Positions 1 to 6,058 of a stretch of DNA of 6,058 nucleotides are shown here, in pieces. Below the pieces are notes generated by a model. The model worked only from the letters and a program-made list of their open reading frames with translations. It did no database searches and was not told where the DNA came from. The first letter of the stretch is position 1. The number at the start of each line of letters is the position of its first letter. The translations under genes and the position numbers were made by a program. Source of the stretch: Candidatus Cloacimonadota bacterium. Lineage in GTDB: Bacteria; Cloacimonadota; Cloacimonadia; Cloacimonadales; Cloacimonadaceae. The stretch spans positions 1 to 6,058 of the forward strand of contig JAQUHL010000135.1 in assembly GCA_028683635.1 (NCBI GenBank). Direction: 5' to 3'.

Positions 1-9
1 ATTGAGCAT
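1..9 (-). CDS. Start of a further operon gene (first three codons only)
   Basis: An ATG at 9-7 followed by CTC AAT would encode Met-Leu-Asn before the left edge. It lies 1 nt after the TGA of the STAS gene, and a GGAGGGG ribosome site (14-20) stands 4 nt before it. The same tight spacing occurs at every other junction of this operon, so a sixth co-transcribed gene is likely. Nothing about its product can be read. Because it directly follows the partner-switching genes, it could encode the target or another signalling component, but this is inference only. Confidence 0.6.
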
Positions 10-10
10 A

Positions 11-355
11 TCACCCCTCCTGCTTGATCAGTATCCTGGCTTCATCCAAGTTCTGGACAACTTTCAGGATTGTGCTGAATCCTGACACATCAAACACATC
101 CCGGATATAGTCTTTCATATTACACATGATTAATGAGCCTTTGACTTGCTGGATACTCTTGGCAAGTTTGAGAAGAATCCTCAATCCCGCACTGCTGATG
201 TAACCCAGATCTTCAAAGTCCAGGATAAGTTTTGTGTTGCCCTCATTTAGTATTAAGTTTAGTTCAGCTTCGGCAGCAATTGCTGATGTGGCATCAAGCC
301 TCCCACTCAGACAGAGTTGAAGGGCTTCGTCCAGTCGCTTTTGAATAATCTCCAT
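11..355 (-). CDS. RsbV/SpoIIAA-like STAS-domain anti-anti-sigma factor
   Basis: This 114-residue single STAS domain is the usual length for the family. When unphosphorylated, such proteins bind the RsbW-like kinase and release its target; phosphorylation by that kinase inactivates them. The diagnostic segment is LILDFEDLGYISSAGLRIL (residues 43-61), in which the S54-S55 pair aligns with the DSSG/DSTG phospho-site of SpoIIAA/RsbV. Which of the two serines is used cannot be told by eye. The N-terminal strand with LSGRLDA (16-22) is also typical. The start is ATG 355, 5 nt after a strong AGGGGAG site that overlaps the stop of the kinase gene. Phosphatase, kinase and STAS protein in consecutive coupled genes make these three the likely mutual partners. 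The last codons carry the ribosome site of a further gene starting at position 9. Confidence 0.95.
   Translation of the reverse strand: MEIIQKRLDEALQLCLSGRLDATSAIAAEAELNLILNEGNTKLILDFEDLGYISSAGLRILLKLAKSIQQVKGSLIMCNMKDYIRDVFDVSGFSTILKVVQNLDEARILIKQEG
14..20 (-). promoter_or_regulatory. Ribosome binding site GGAGGGG of the gene starting at position 9
   Basis: GGAGGGG occupies the last sense codons of the STAS gene and is followed by its TGA, one T and an ATG. It is the main evidence that a further gene begins at the left edge. Confidence 0.65.
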
Positions 356-360
356 GCTAT

Positions 361-367
361 CTCCCCT
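361..367 (-). promoter_or_regulatory. Ribosome binding site AGGGGAG of the STAS gene
   Basis: AGGGGAG lies 5 nt before ATG 355 and shares two bases with the TAG stop (366-368) of the upstream kinase gene. It is among the strongest sites in the window. This fits a need for at least as much antagonist as kinase, though that reading is inference. Confidence 0.8.
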
Positions 368-800
368 ATTGCTTTATATTCTTTTTCATGCTGAAAACGT
401 TTTGGTCATCTATTCTTTGATATGCAACCAGATCCATATAGTGGCGTACGAAGTGCAATCCCAAACCGCCGATCATCCTGTTCGCCACTGAAGATTCAAG
501 ATCAGGGTTTGTTTCTATCAAGGGGTCGAAATATCTTCCGTTGTCCCGAAAAACGATCTGGATACTATCAGAATCAACCAGAACGTTAATTTGAACCCTG
601 CCTGATTCTGTCAATTTATCTGTTTCATTATCTGAAAATGCATAGCTACAGATGTTTGAAAACACCTCTTCACAGCTTAGTTGCATGATGAATTCCAGAT
701 TGGGATTTAGTTTTGCCTCACGGGCAACATCCGCAAGTTTGGCCACCACCAGATCCAGTTCAGATAGCACAGCTCTGGTTTCGATAACAAACGGCCTCAT
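366..800 (-). CDS. RsbW-like anti-sigma factor serine/threonine kinase (HATPase_c_2)
   Basis: This 144-residue stand-alone GHKL ATPase matches the usual RsbW/SpoIIAB length. Proteins of this family bind and block a sigma factor or other target, and phosphorylate their STAS antagonist. The visible motifs are the N-box EEVFSNI (E44/E45, catalytic Glu and N49), the G1 box FRDNGRYFDPL (D86, G88), and the G2 box IGGLGLHFVRHYMD (110-123). The ending with N134 and MKK is also typical. There is no HisKA domain, so it is not a two-component kinase. Its ATG overlaps the phosphatase TGA as ATGA (797-800), and GGAAG lies 6 nt upstream. The STAS gene follows after 10 nt. The order phosphatase, kinase, antagonist supports one partner-switching unit. 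Its target is not in the window; it may be the gene beginning at position 9 or may be encoded elsewhere. No sigma factor is visible, so the label 'anti-sigma' is by family only. Confidence 0.93.
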   Translation of the reverse strand: MRPFVIETRAVLSELDLVVAKLADVAREAKLNPNLEFIMQLSCEEVFSNICSYAFSDNETDKLTESGRVQINVLVDSDSIQIVFRDNGRYFDPLIETNPDLESSVANRMIGGLGLHFVRHYMDLVAYQRIDDQNVFSMKKNIKQ

Positions 801-2617
801 TGCTTTCTTCCAAAATACAGGATGGTGATATCATCTGCCAAATCGTTGTTTTGGAATAGAATCAAATCGTCCTGCACAGTTTTTAACATCTGGCTTGCAG
901 GTGTATCAAGAGTGGTTTGAATCAGTTCGATAAAGCTCTGAATTCCATACATCTGCCCTTCTTGATTCATGGCTTCAGTTACTCCATCGGTGTAAAAGAT
1001 GATCTTTTCCCCGATTTCGAGCCTGGCACAAGACTGCCTGTATTGATGCTCAGGGACAACCCCCAGGGCAGGATCTCCCAGGAGAGGAAGCAGTACGTAG
1101 CTGCCATCGGTTTTAAAGAGGATTGGAGCCAGGTGTCCTGCATTGGCATAGCAGATATCTCCTGTGTCCACATCATAAACCGCTATAAACAGGGTCGTAA
1201 ACATGCAGTTATCATTATCTACACATAGAATCTTATTAGCTTTGTTCATGACCTCAGAAGGGCTATTATCATTATCGATAACAGTTTTGAGCAGGGTTCT
1301 GGTAACTGCCATGAACAATGCCGCTGGGATCCCTTTACCTGATACATCAGCAATAATCAACACCAACTTGTTCTTATCCAGGAAGAAGAAATCATAAAAA
1401 TCTCCAGCAACGTCTCTGGCTGGGATCATTTGTGCAAAAAGAGTGAATTCTGCCCTATGGGGAAAGGGTGGAAAGACATGGGGTAGCAGGGATTCCTGAA
1501 TTTGTCTGGCGATAGTTAGTTCATGTTCGACCTTGGCTTTTGCTTCAGCAAGAAATGATATCTCCTTCATTTTTGCTTTGATATTTTCTGCCATGAGCTG
1601 GAAGTTTTCGGCCAGGTCTTTAATTTCGTCCCTGGTATTGATATCCGAAAACTGAATATCAAATTCACCCTTAGAAATGCGTTTTGCCCCCTTGGTTAGT
1701 TTTCTGAGAGGTTTGGTTATGCCAAAGCCAACTCCGGTAATCAGCGCAATAATACTTGCCAGTGATCCAATAAGCAGATACAATTGTAAACGTAATTGTT
1801 TCAAGACGTCCCGCAGTGCAGCTTTCTCCGAAACATTGGCCACCAAGTTCCATCCCGTTGACTCTATCGCTTGCTTTTCCACCCAAAGGTCCTCGCTGTT
1901 CTCAAGCTTTGTGGATTTTGAAAGGATGAGAGATTGGTCCGGATGGGCGATGATGGTATTGAGCTTACTTTCCATGTAGATGAAGCCACCGTGAATCTTT
2001 AGAGTTTGGATTTGCCTGGTAAGATCCGGCAGAGATATATCTGCCACTGCTATTCCGTAAAATCTGGCATCACGAAAGACGGGAACAGAATATGTGGCGT
2101 TGAGAATACCACTGGCCTTACCGAGGTAAGGTTCGCTCCATAGGGCAATCCTTCGGTCTCGGGGCTCCGTAAACCATTCTTTAGTGCTATAATCGTAGGC
2201 ATTGGCAACGTCCTGGGTATAGATTCGACCATCAGTTCGGTAGCAGTAAGGGCAATATAAGCCACCAGAGGCAGGAGCAGGAGCGAAGGCAAAGGCCAGG
2301 CCTGAGATGGCCTTGTTTTGCATCACATTATCATGTAAGAACTGCTTTAACTTAAGGGTATCTGCCAATCCGTATATTCTACCTATATCTGCCAGGGCAT
2401 CCGTGTTTTGCATCACTGTATTCAGTTCTGCATTGATGATACCAACATAGTGGGAAGTAAGCTCTTTTAGATATCTTCTGGCCTGATACTCAGCTTGCTT
2501 GCGGTTGTTCATGTAGCTGAAATACAAAGTGATCGCATAGACAAAGCAGAGCGGAATTATTATCGAGACCAATAACTTATAGAGCAGGGGTCTGCGTATC
2601 TTTTTCTCAAATGTCAA
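797..2617 (-). CDS. Membrane-bound Cache-HAMP-PP2C (SpoIIE/RsbU-type) serine phosphatase
   Basis: This 606-residue protein should dephosphorylate the phosphoserine of the STAS protein encoded two genes downstream, switching the module on. It has a basic N-terminus, a membrane segment (about 13-34), an extracytoplasmic domain of about 240 residues that looks like a double Cache sensor (YDYSTKEWF at 141-149, then SEPYL), a second membrane segment (about 278-300), HAMP (about 300-352), a helical linker, and a PP2C/SpoIIE domain (about 365-606). Metal-binding acidic residues are in place: DVAGDFYD (D406), IADVSGKG (D424), FYTDGVTEA (D544) and the terminal DDIT (595-598). Length and layout are normal for the family. 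The start is a TTG: an in-frame TGA lies two codons upstream, and the next Met (36) is already past the first membrane segment. A GAGAGG site stands 9 nt before it. A CPYC motif (122-125) in the sensor domain is unusual. The signal is unknown. The gene overlaps both neighbours (11 nt and 4 nt), so co-translation is likely. Confidence 0.94.
   Translation of the reverse strand: MTFEKKIRRPLLYKLLVSIIIPLCFVYAITLYFSYMNNRKQAEYQARRYLKELTSHYVGIINAELNTVMQNTDALADIGRIYGLADTLKLKQFLHDNVMQNKAISGLAFAFAPAPASGGLYCPYCYRTDGRIYTQDVANAYDYSTKEWFTEPRDRRIALWSEPYLGKASGILNATYSVPVFRDARFYGIAVADISLPDLTRQIQTLKIHGGFIYMESKLNTIIAHPDQSLILSKSTKLENSEDLWVEKQAIESTGWNLVANVSEKAALRDVLKQLRLQLYLLIGSLASIIALITGVGFGITKPLRKLTKGAKRISKGEFDIQFSDINTRDEIKDLAENFQLMAENIKAKMKEISFLAEAKAKVEHELTIARQIQESLLPHVFPPFPHRAEFTLFAQMIPARDVAGDFYDFFFLDKNKLVLIIADVSGKGIPAALFMAVTRTLLKTVIDNDNSPSEVMNKANKILCVDNDNCMFTTLFIAVYDVDTGDICYANAGHLAPILFKTDGSYVLLPLLGDPALGVVPEHQYRQSCARLEIGEKIIFYTDGVTEAMNQEGQMYGIQSFIELIQTTLDTPASQMLKTVQDDLILFQNNDLADDITILYFGRKQ
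807..811 (-). promoter_or_regulatory. Ribosome binding site GGAAG of the RsbW-like kinase
   Basis: GGAAG lies 6 nt before ATG 800, within the last codons of the phosphatase gene. Together with the ATGA stop-start overlap it points to translational coupling of phosphatase and kinase. Confidence 0.6.
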
Positions 2618-5342
2618 TATTCAGTGCCTCTCTGATTGCAGAATAAAGCTGTCCCTTGCTGAAGGGCTTGCCCAGGTAGTGTGTGCATCCTTCATTCAGA
2701 ATGCGTTCTTTATCACCGATCAAGGTGTATCCAGTTATCGCAACAACGGGTACATTCTCATAATTAGGCAAACTTCGGATCACCCTGGAAGCCTCCAGTC
2801 CGTCCATACCGCTACCCAGATTGATGTCCATGAGTATCAGGTCATATTGATTTTCTGAGCAACGCTGGATAGATGTTTCACCGTTGAAAACGCACTCCAC
2901 CTCAAATTTGTTTTTCAAAAAAGCCGTGGTTAGCTTTTGATTGATAGGATTATCCTCCACTATCAGGATCCGTTTCCTGTCTGATCCTTGATTTTCTTGC
3001 ACCGTTTCAGTTTTGGCAGGCGCACTCACAGGTTTTATAAGTGTGTCACTGGCTTCTTTATGGTTTTCTTCAAAAACTTTCTTGTAGGGTATGGAAACAA
3101 TGAAGGTGGAGCCAACATGATAAGCACTCTCAAAAGTAATGGAACCACCCATGAGCTCAAGGATGCGTTTGGTAATAGGCAAGCCGAGTCCTATTCCTTC
3201 ATAGGATCTGCCATATCCTTCGCTGGCCTGCCGGAATTCCTTGAAAATGAGGTTGTATTTTTCAGGAGAAACTCCGATACCTGTATCTATGACGCGAATG
3301 ACGAACCTGGCATCCGCACCTGATCCTTCAATAAGTGTTTGTATCGAGATACTGCCCCTATTGGTGAATTTCACGGCATTGTCAATTACTTGAGCAAGGG
3401 CATGACGGAACAGCTTGGGTTCAACCCTCAAATACATATTGGGCATCAATGTGGTACTGAGCATCAATCCTTTCTGTTGAACCTCGTCCGCATAGTTCAG
3501 GATCAGGCTCTGGATTTCGGAACTAACATTGCAGAAGTCATATTCCCGCTTGGGAAGTTTTATGGCTGATTCGAGTTGGGCTAACATCATCACGGATTCA
3601 AGGGTAGCCATCAATCTTCTTCCTGATTTGAGGATCTGATCTGCCATATCGTTCATGTCGGGATTGACGGAGTTGTTTCTGAGAAGTTCGGCAAAGCCCA
3701 TGATTCCATTTAACGGAGTTCTGAGTTCATGGCTCATGTTAGTAAGAAGTGAGGATTTAAGTTTGTCGGATTCTTCTGCTTTTTCCTTTGCCAGGAGGAT
3801 TTCCTGTTCGTAGTATTTGCTTCTGGTAATATCCTGAACCTGGGCAATAAAATAGAGTGGGTTGTTATTCGAGTTCCTAAGCAGAGTTGAACTTACATCC
3901 ACCCATATGATTTCTCCATCTTTCCGTATATATCTTTTCTGGAACTTGACCGATTGGGAATCTCCTTCGACCAGTTCCTTTACAACTGAGACGTTCATGG
4001 GAATATCTTCAGGATGAGTAAAATCGTAGAACGTCTTCTTTTGCAGCTCATCTTCTGTGTATTGCATGAGTTCGCAAAAGGCTTTGTTGGCTTTTAATAT
4101 CTTGCCATCAACGGCAATAATATCCATTCCAATAGGTGCATTTTCAAAAGAGCTTCTGAATCTTTCCTCGCTTTCTTTCAGTTCCTCTTCCATCAGTTTC
4201 CGCTCAGTTTTATCGGTAACCAGATTCATGTATCCGGAAGGGTTACCATCAGTATCTTTGAGCAGAACCGTCCTCATGATCCCCCAAAAAGTAGTGCCGT
4301 CCTTTCTTTTGAAAAGAACATCGGGGATAGTGATTCTTTCCTCTTCGATGAGTTTGGGCAGGTTACTCATCACCCGATCCCGGCTTTCGTCAGATAAAAG
4401 GTCGAACCCTTTGATACCGATCATCTCCTCATAGTTCTCATAACGGAATAATTTGATTTTGCTTGAGTTGACAAAAGTAGTGGAGAAATCCGTATCCAGC
4501 ACACAGATCCCATCTGGAGATGTCTCGACCAATCCCTTGTACAGGGTTTCGCTTTTCTTTAGCTCCCTTTCCATGTTGATGGTTTCTGTAATATCGTAGG
4601 TAACGCCCTGAATATGAAGAAGTTCACCGTTTTCATTTCTGATGAGGGTTGTATAGTCATCCATCCAACGCACATCACCATTTTTAGCAACAATGCGATA
4701 GGTCTGTTTATATAAATCCCTGTCTATTGATATGTTGTGCATGGATTGGGAAAAAACTTCAGCTTTATCATCCGGATGCAGGAAATCATCGTAACAGAAT
4801 TTTCCAGACATGAATTCTTCCGGTTCATATCCAAATTGCCTTACATTCTGGGATACATATTGAACAGGCCAACCCTTTTTTGGTTGCCATTGCCAGAGGA
4901 TGACATCCGTACTGGCGATGATAATCGATGCTTTTTTAAGCTCTTCTTCGATCTCTTTTTTCTTTCTCTTAGTTTCAGCCTCGTGGAGTTCACGCTTCAC
5001 GGCTTGTGGGATTTTGACAAGGTTGTCCTTCATTACATAGTCAGATGCTCCGTCTTTCATCATCTGAACTGCGATATCTTCGCCTACGGAACCTGAAACC
5101 AGGAAGAAAGGTATATCCAGATCATATTCTTTGAACACTTGAAGGGCTTCAGGACCCGAGAAATAGGGCATGGAGAAATCGGCTATCACCAAATCCCAGG
5201 AACCATTGCTTAACTTACTTCTTAGATCCTTTTCTGTCTGGACTCTGCTATAGTCTATCTCAAATCCATCCTTTTCCAAAGCTCTGACTACCAGAAGCAT
5301 ATCATCTTCACGATCTTCTACAAAAAGTACCTTGATCAGCAT
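2607..5342 (-). CDS. Soluble hybrid histidine kinase, REC-PAS-PAS-PAS-HisKA-HATPase-REC
   Basis: This 911-residue cytoplasmic kinase has no membrane segment or signal peptide. Domains in order: receiver 1 (about 1-120; acidic pair E9/D10, phospho-acceptor D55, S83, K105); three PAS/PAC repeats (about 135-255, 261-382, 389-509); HisKA with NMSHELRTPLNG (His538); HATPase (N655 in DNAVKFT, G1 DTGIGV at 686-691, G2 GIGLGL at 716-721); an acidic/Pro linker; and receiver 2 (about 790-911; E796/D797, phospho-acceptor D839, T870, K892). Both receivers keep every key residue. The frame can be opened 18 nt upstream at a GTG, but ATG 5342 is preferred: it sits 5 nt after a TAGGAG ribosome site, and MLIKVLFVEDRED is the normal start of a receiver. 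Receiver 1 probably takes phosphate from the kinase encoded just upstream, and receiver 2 would normally pass it to an HPt protein, which is not in the window (both inference). Nothing fused to it acts on DNA. The 3' end overlaps the phosphatase gene by 11 nt. PAS ligands cannot be told from sequence. Confidence 0.95.
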   Translation of the reverse strand: MLIKVLFVEDREDDMLLVVRALEKDGFEIDYSRVQTEKDLRSKLSNGSWDLVIADFSMPYFSGPEALQVFKEYDLDIPFFLVSGSVGEDIAVQMMKDGASDYVMKDNLVKIPQAVKRELHEAETKRKKKEIEEELKKASIIIASTDVILWQWQPKKGWPVQYVSQNVRQFGYEPEEFMSGKFCYDDFLHPDDKAEVFSQSMHNISIDRDLYKQTYRIVAKNGDVRWMDDYTTLIRNENGELLHIQGVTYDITETINMERELKKSETLYKGLVETSPDGICVLDTDFSTTFVNSSKIKLFRYENYEEMIGIKGFDLLSDESRDRVMSNLPKLIEEERITIPDVLFKRKDGTTFWGIMRTVLLKDTDGNPSGYMNLVTDKTERKLMEEELKESEERFRSSFENAPIGMDIIAVDGKILKANKAFCELMQYTEDELQKKTFYDFTHPEDIPMNVSVVKELVEGDSQSVKFQKRYIRKDGEIIWVDVSSTLLRNSNNNPLYFIAQVQDITRSKYYEQEILLAKEKAEESDKLKSSLLTNMSHELRTPLNGIMGFAELLRNNSVNPDMNDMADQILKSGRRLMATLESVMMLAQLESAIKLPKREYDFCNVSSEIQSLILNYADEVQQKGLMLSTTLMPNMYLRVEPKLFRHALAQVIDNAVKFTNRGSISIQTLIEGSGADARFVIRVIDTGIGVSPEKYNLIFKEFRQASEGYGRSYEGIGLGLPITKRILELMGGSITFESAYHVGSTFIVSIPYKKVFEENHKEASDTLIKPVSAPAKTETVQENQGSDRKRILIVEDNPINQKLTTAFLKNKFEVECVFNGETSIQRCSENQYDLILMDINLGSGMDGLEASRVIRSLPNYENVPVVAITGYTLIGDKERILNEGCTHYLGKPFSKGQLYSAIREALNIDI
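2627..2633 (-). promoter_or_regulatory. Ribosome binding site AGAGAGG of the phosphatase (TTG start)
   Basis: AGAGAGG lies inside the last codons of the hybrid kinase gene, 9 nt before TTG 2617. The spacing is slightly long and the start codon weak, so initiation may depend on ribosomes finishing the upstream gene, whose stop lies 11 nt downstream of this start's first base. Confidence 0.6.
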
Positions 5343-5347
5343 AATTT

Positions 5348-5353
5348 CTCCTA
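5348..5353 (-). promoter_or_regulatory. Ribosome binding site TAGGAG of the hybrid kinase
   Basis: TAGGAG lies 5 nt before ATG 5342 and fixes that start over the GTG 18 nt further upstream. Its first three bases are the stop codon of the upstream histidine kinase, so termination and re-initiation happen at nearly the same place. Confidence 0.8.
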
Positions 5354-6058
5354 AATACACACGTTCTCAAACGCTACAAATAGCTTTGTACCTTGTCCCA
5401 CAACGCTTTCTATCCAAGTTCTGCCTTCGTGTTTATCCATTATTCTGCGGATTATGCTCAAACCAATCCCCCGACCAGGGAAGTCATCCTGATGATGTAA
5501 CCGCTGAAAAGGATTAAAAAGCCTGTCCACATGTTTCATATCGAATCCCACCCCATTATCTGCAAAACAAATCACTGTGGATCCACTCTCAATATAGCTA
5601 TCTATATTGATGACAGGATTAGCTGTTTTACTTGTAAATTTGACAGCGTTCGCGATTCCGTTTTCCAAAACAACTTGAAACAATTTGTAATCTGCACATA
5701 TCTGATCATGAACCATACATTCAATTGTTCCTTTCCAGTCCGGATACTGCTCTTTGATTCTGGATACAATACTCTGGATAACAGGTTCTGGTACTATTAG
5801 TCTACGCTCGATCTCATGTTGACTAATCCTGGAGAGTTTCAGCAGATCGTCCATCAATGCACTCATTTCCATCGTACCTTTAAAAATCCTGTGGAGATAG
5901 TCATTAGCTTTGGTATCCAGTTCAGATCCAAAACTCTCTATCAATGCTTCACTAAATCCACTAATTGACCTAAGAGGAGCTTTAAGATCGTGCGATACGG
6001 AATAGTAAAATGCTTGAAGTTCTTGGTTAAGATTTTTTAACTTTTGGTTGTTTTCCTC
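5351..6058 (-). CDS. Sensor histidine kinase, C-terminal part (5' end beyond the window)
   Basis: This is the catalytic half of a two-component sensor kinase that autophosphorylates on histidine and passes the phosphate to a response regulator. The frame is open to the window edge, giving 235 visible residues. The TTG at 5944 is internal, because the H-box lies upstream of it: YSVSHDLKAPLRS, with the phospho-accepting His at visible residue 23 (codon 5990-5992). A short polar, probably coiled-coil stretch precedes it. The HATPase domain follows from about residue 100, with N-box Asn137 (NAVKFT), G1 box DNGVGFD (167-173), F-box around LFNPFQRLH, and G2 box GRGIGLS (195-201). The H-box and the DDLLKLSR segment resemble the phytochrome-like/LVS-type kinases, which often sit beside a small receiver protein. 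Here the next gene starts with such a receiver, so that domain is a plausible phosphate acceptor (inference). All catalytic motifs look intact. The sensor region is not visible, so the signal is unknown. The stop TAG is 8 nt before the next start. Confidence 0.93.
   Translation of the reverse strand, partial: EENNQKLKNLNQELQAFYYSVSHDLKAPLRSISGFSEALIESFGSELDTKANDYLHRIFKGTMEMSALMDDLLKLSRISQHEIERRLIVPEPVIQSIVSRIKEQYPDWKGTIECMVHDQICADYKLFQVVLENGIANAVKFTSKTANPVINIDSYIESGSTVICFADNGVGFDMKHVDRLFNPFQRLHHQDDFPGRGIGLSIIRRIMDKHEGRTWIESVVGQGTKLFVAFENVCI

Noticed and set aside
979..1176. Minus-strand open frames out of phase with the phosphatase (979-1176, 1671-1886, 2050-2292)
   Set aside because: They are alternative frames within the continuous, motif-bearing phosphatase gene, with no ribosome site or family match.
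917..1228. Plus-strand open frame of 103 codons opposite the phosphatase catalytic domain
   Set aside because: It lies wholly antisense to a well-supported PP2C domain, has no recognisable motif, and reads like the reverse of conserved codons. The same applies to the plus-strand frames at 1203-1397 and 1677-1979.
797..2617. Possible direct regulation of the phosphatase by phosphorylation of a receiver domain of its own
   Set aside because: No receiver motifs occur in the protein; the region before the PP2C domain is Cache, membrane segment, HAMP and helical linker.
4057..4434. Plus-strand open frame of 125 codons opposite the PAS region of the hybrid kinase
   Set aside because: It is Ser/Leu-rich, as expected from the antisense of charged helical coding sequence, and lies inside intact PAS domains. 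Frames at 2988-3323, 3339-3569, 4737-5096, 5332-5517 and 5531-5800 were rejected for the same reason.
5343..5360. GTG start at 5360 adding six residues to the hybrid kinase
   Set aside because: It would sit inside the upstream gene without a good ribosome site, whereas ATG 5342 has TAGGAG at 5 nt and gives the normal N-terminus of a receiver domain.
5351..5944. Separate small kinase starting at TTG 5944
   Set aside because: The frame stays open to the window edge and the H-box with its phospho-accepting His is encoded upstream of 5944, so this is the middle of a larger gene.

Overview
All legible genes in this window lie on the minus strand and are packed into one apparent operon, transcribed from high to low coordinates. 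Every junction is an overlap or a gap of at most 10 nt. In transcription order the genes are: (1) the C-terminal part of a sensor histidine kinase cut by the right edge (5351-6058); (2) a 911-residue soluble hybrid kinase with the order REC-PAS-PAS-PAS-HisKA-HATPase-REC (2607-5342); (3) a membrane-anchored SpoIIE/RsbU-type serine phosphatase with an extracytoplasmic Cache-like sensor and a HAMP linker (797-2617); (4) an RsbW-like anti-sigma-factor serine kinase (366-800); (5) an RsbV-like STAS anti-anti-sigma factor (11-355); and (6) the first three codons of a further gene that runs off the left edge (1-9).

Genes 3-5 form a complete partner-switching module of the RsbU/RsbW/RsbV kind. The phosphatase should dephosphorylate the STAS protein, which then captures the anti-sigma kinase and frees its target. 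The kinase reverses this by phosphorylating the STAS protein. Genes 1-2 are two-component signalling proteins with no DNA-binding or other effector domain in view. The operon therefore joins a His-Asp phosphorelay to a Ser/Thr partner switch. The link between the two arms, and the final target (a sigma factor or other protein), are not visible. No sigma factor, HPt protein or DNA-binding regulator is encoded within the window.

The organism is probably a Gram-negative-type bacterium of moderate GC (judged by eye, not counted). Strong Shine-Dalgarno sequences stand before most starts, which argues against typical Bacteroidota, where such sites are weak. Modules of this kind are common in Cloacimonadota, Spirochaetota, Ignavibacteria and related groups. 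I lean weakly to one of these but cannot fix the taxon from the sequence.

There is no intergenic space longer than 10 nt, so no promoter or terminator is expected inside the window and none was seen. I saw no RNA genes, mobile elements, repeats or CRISPR arrays. The families are all known. The points worth a second look are how the two signalling arms connect, the missing target, a CxxC motif in the sensor domain, and the tight translational coupling.
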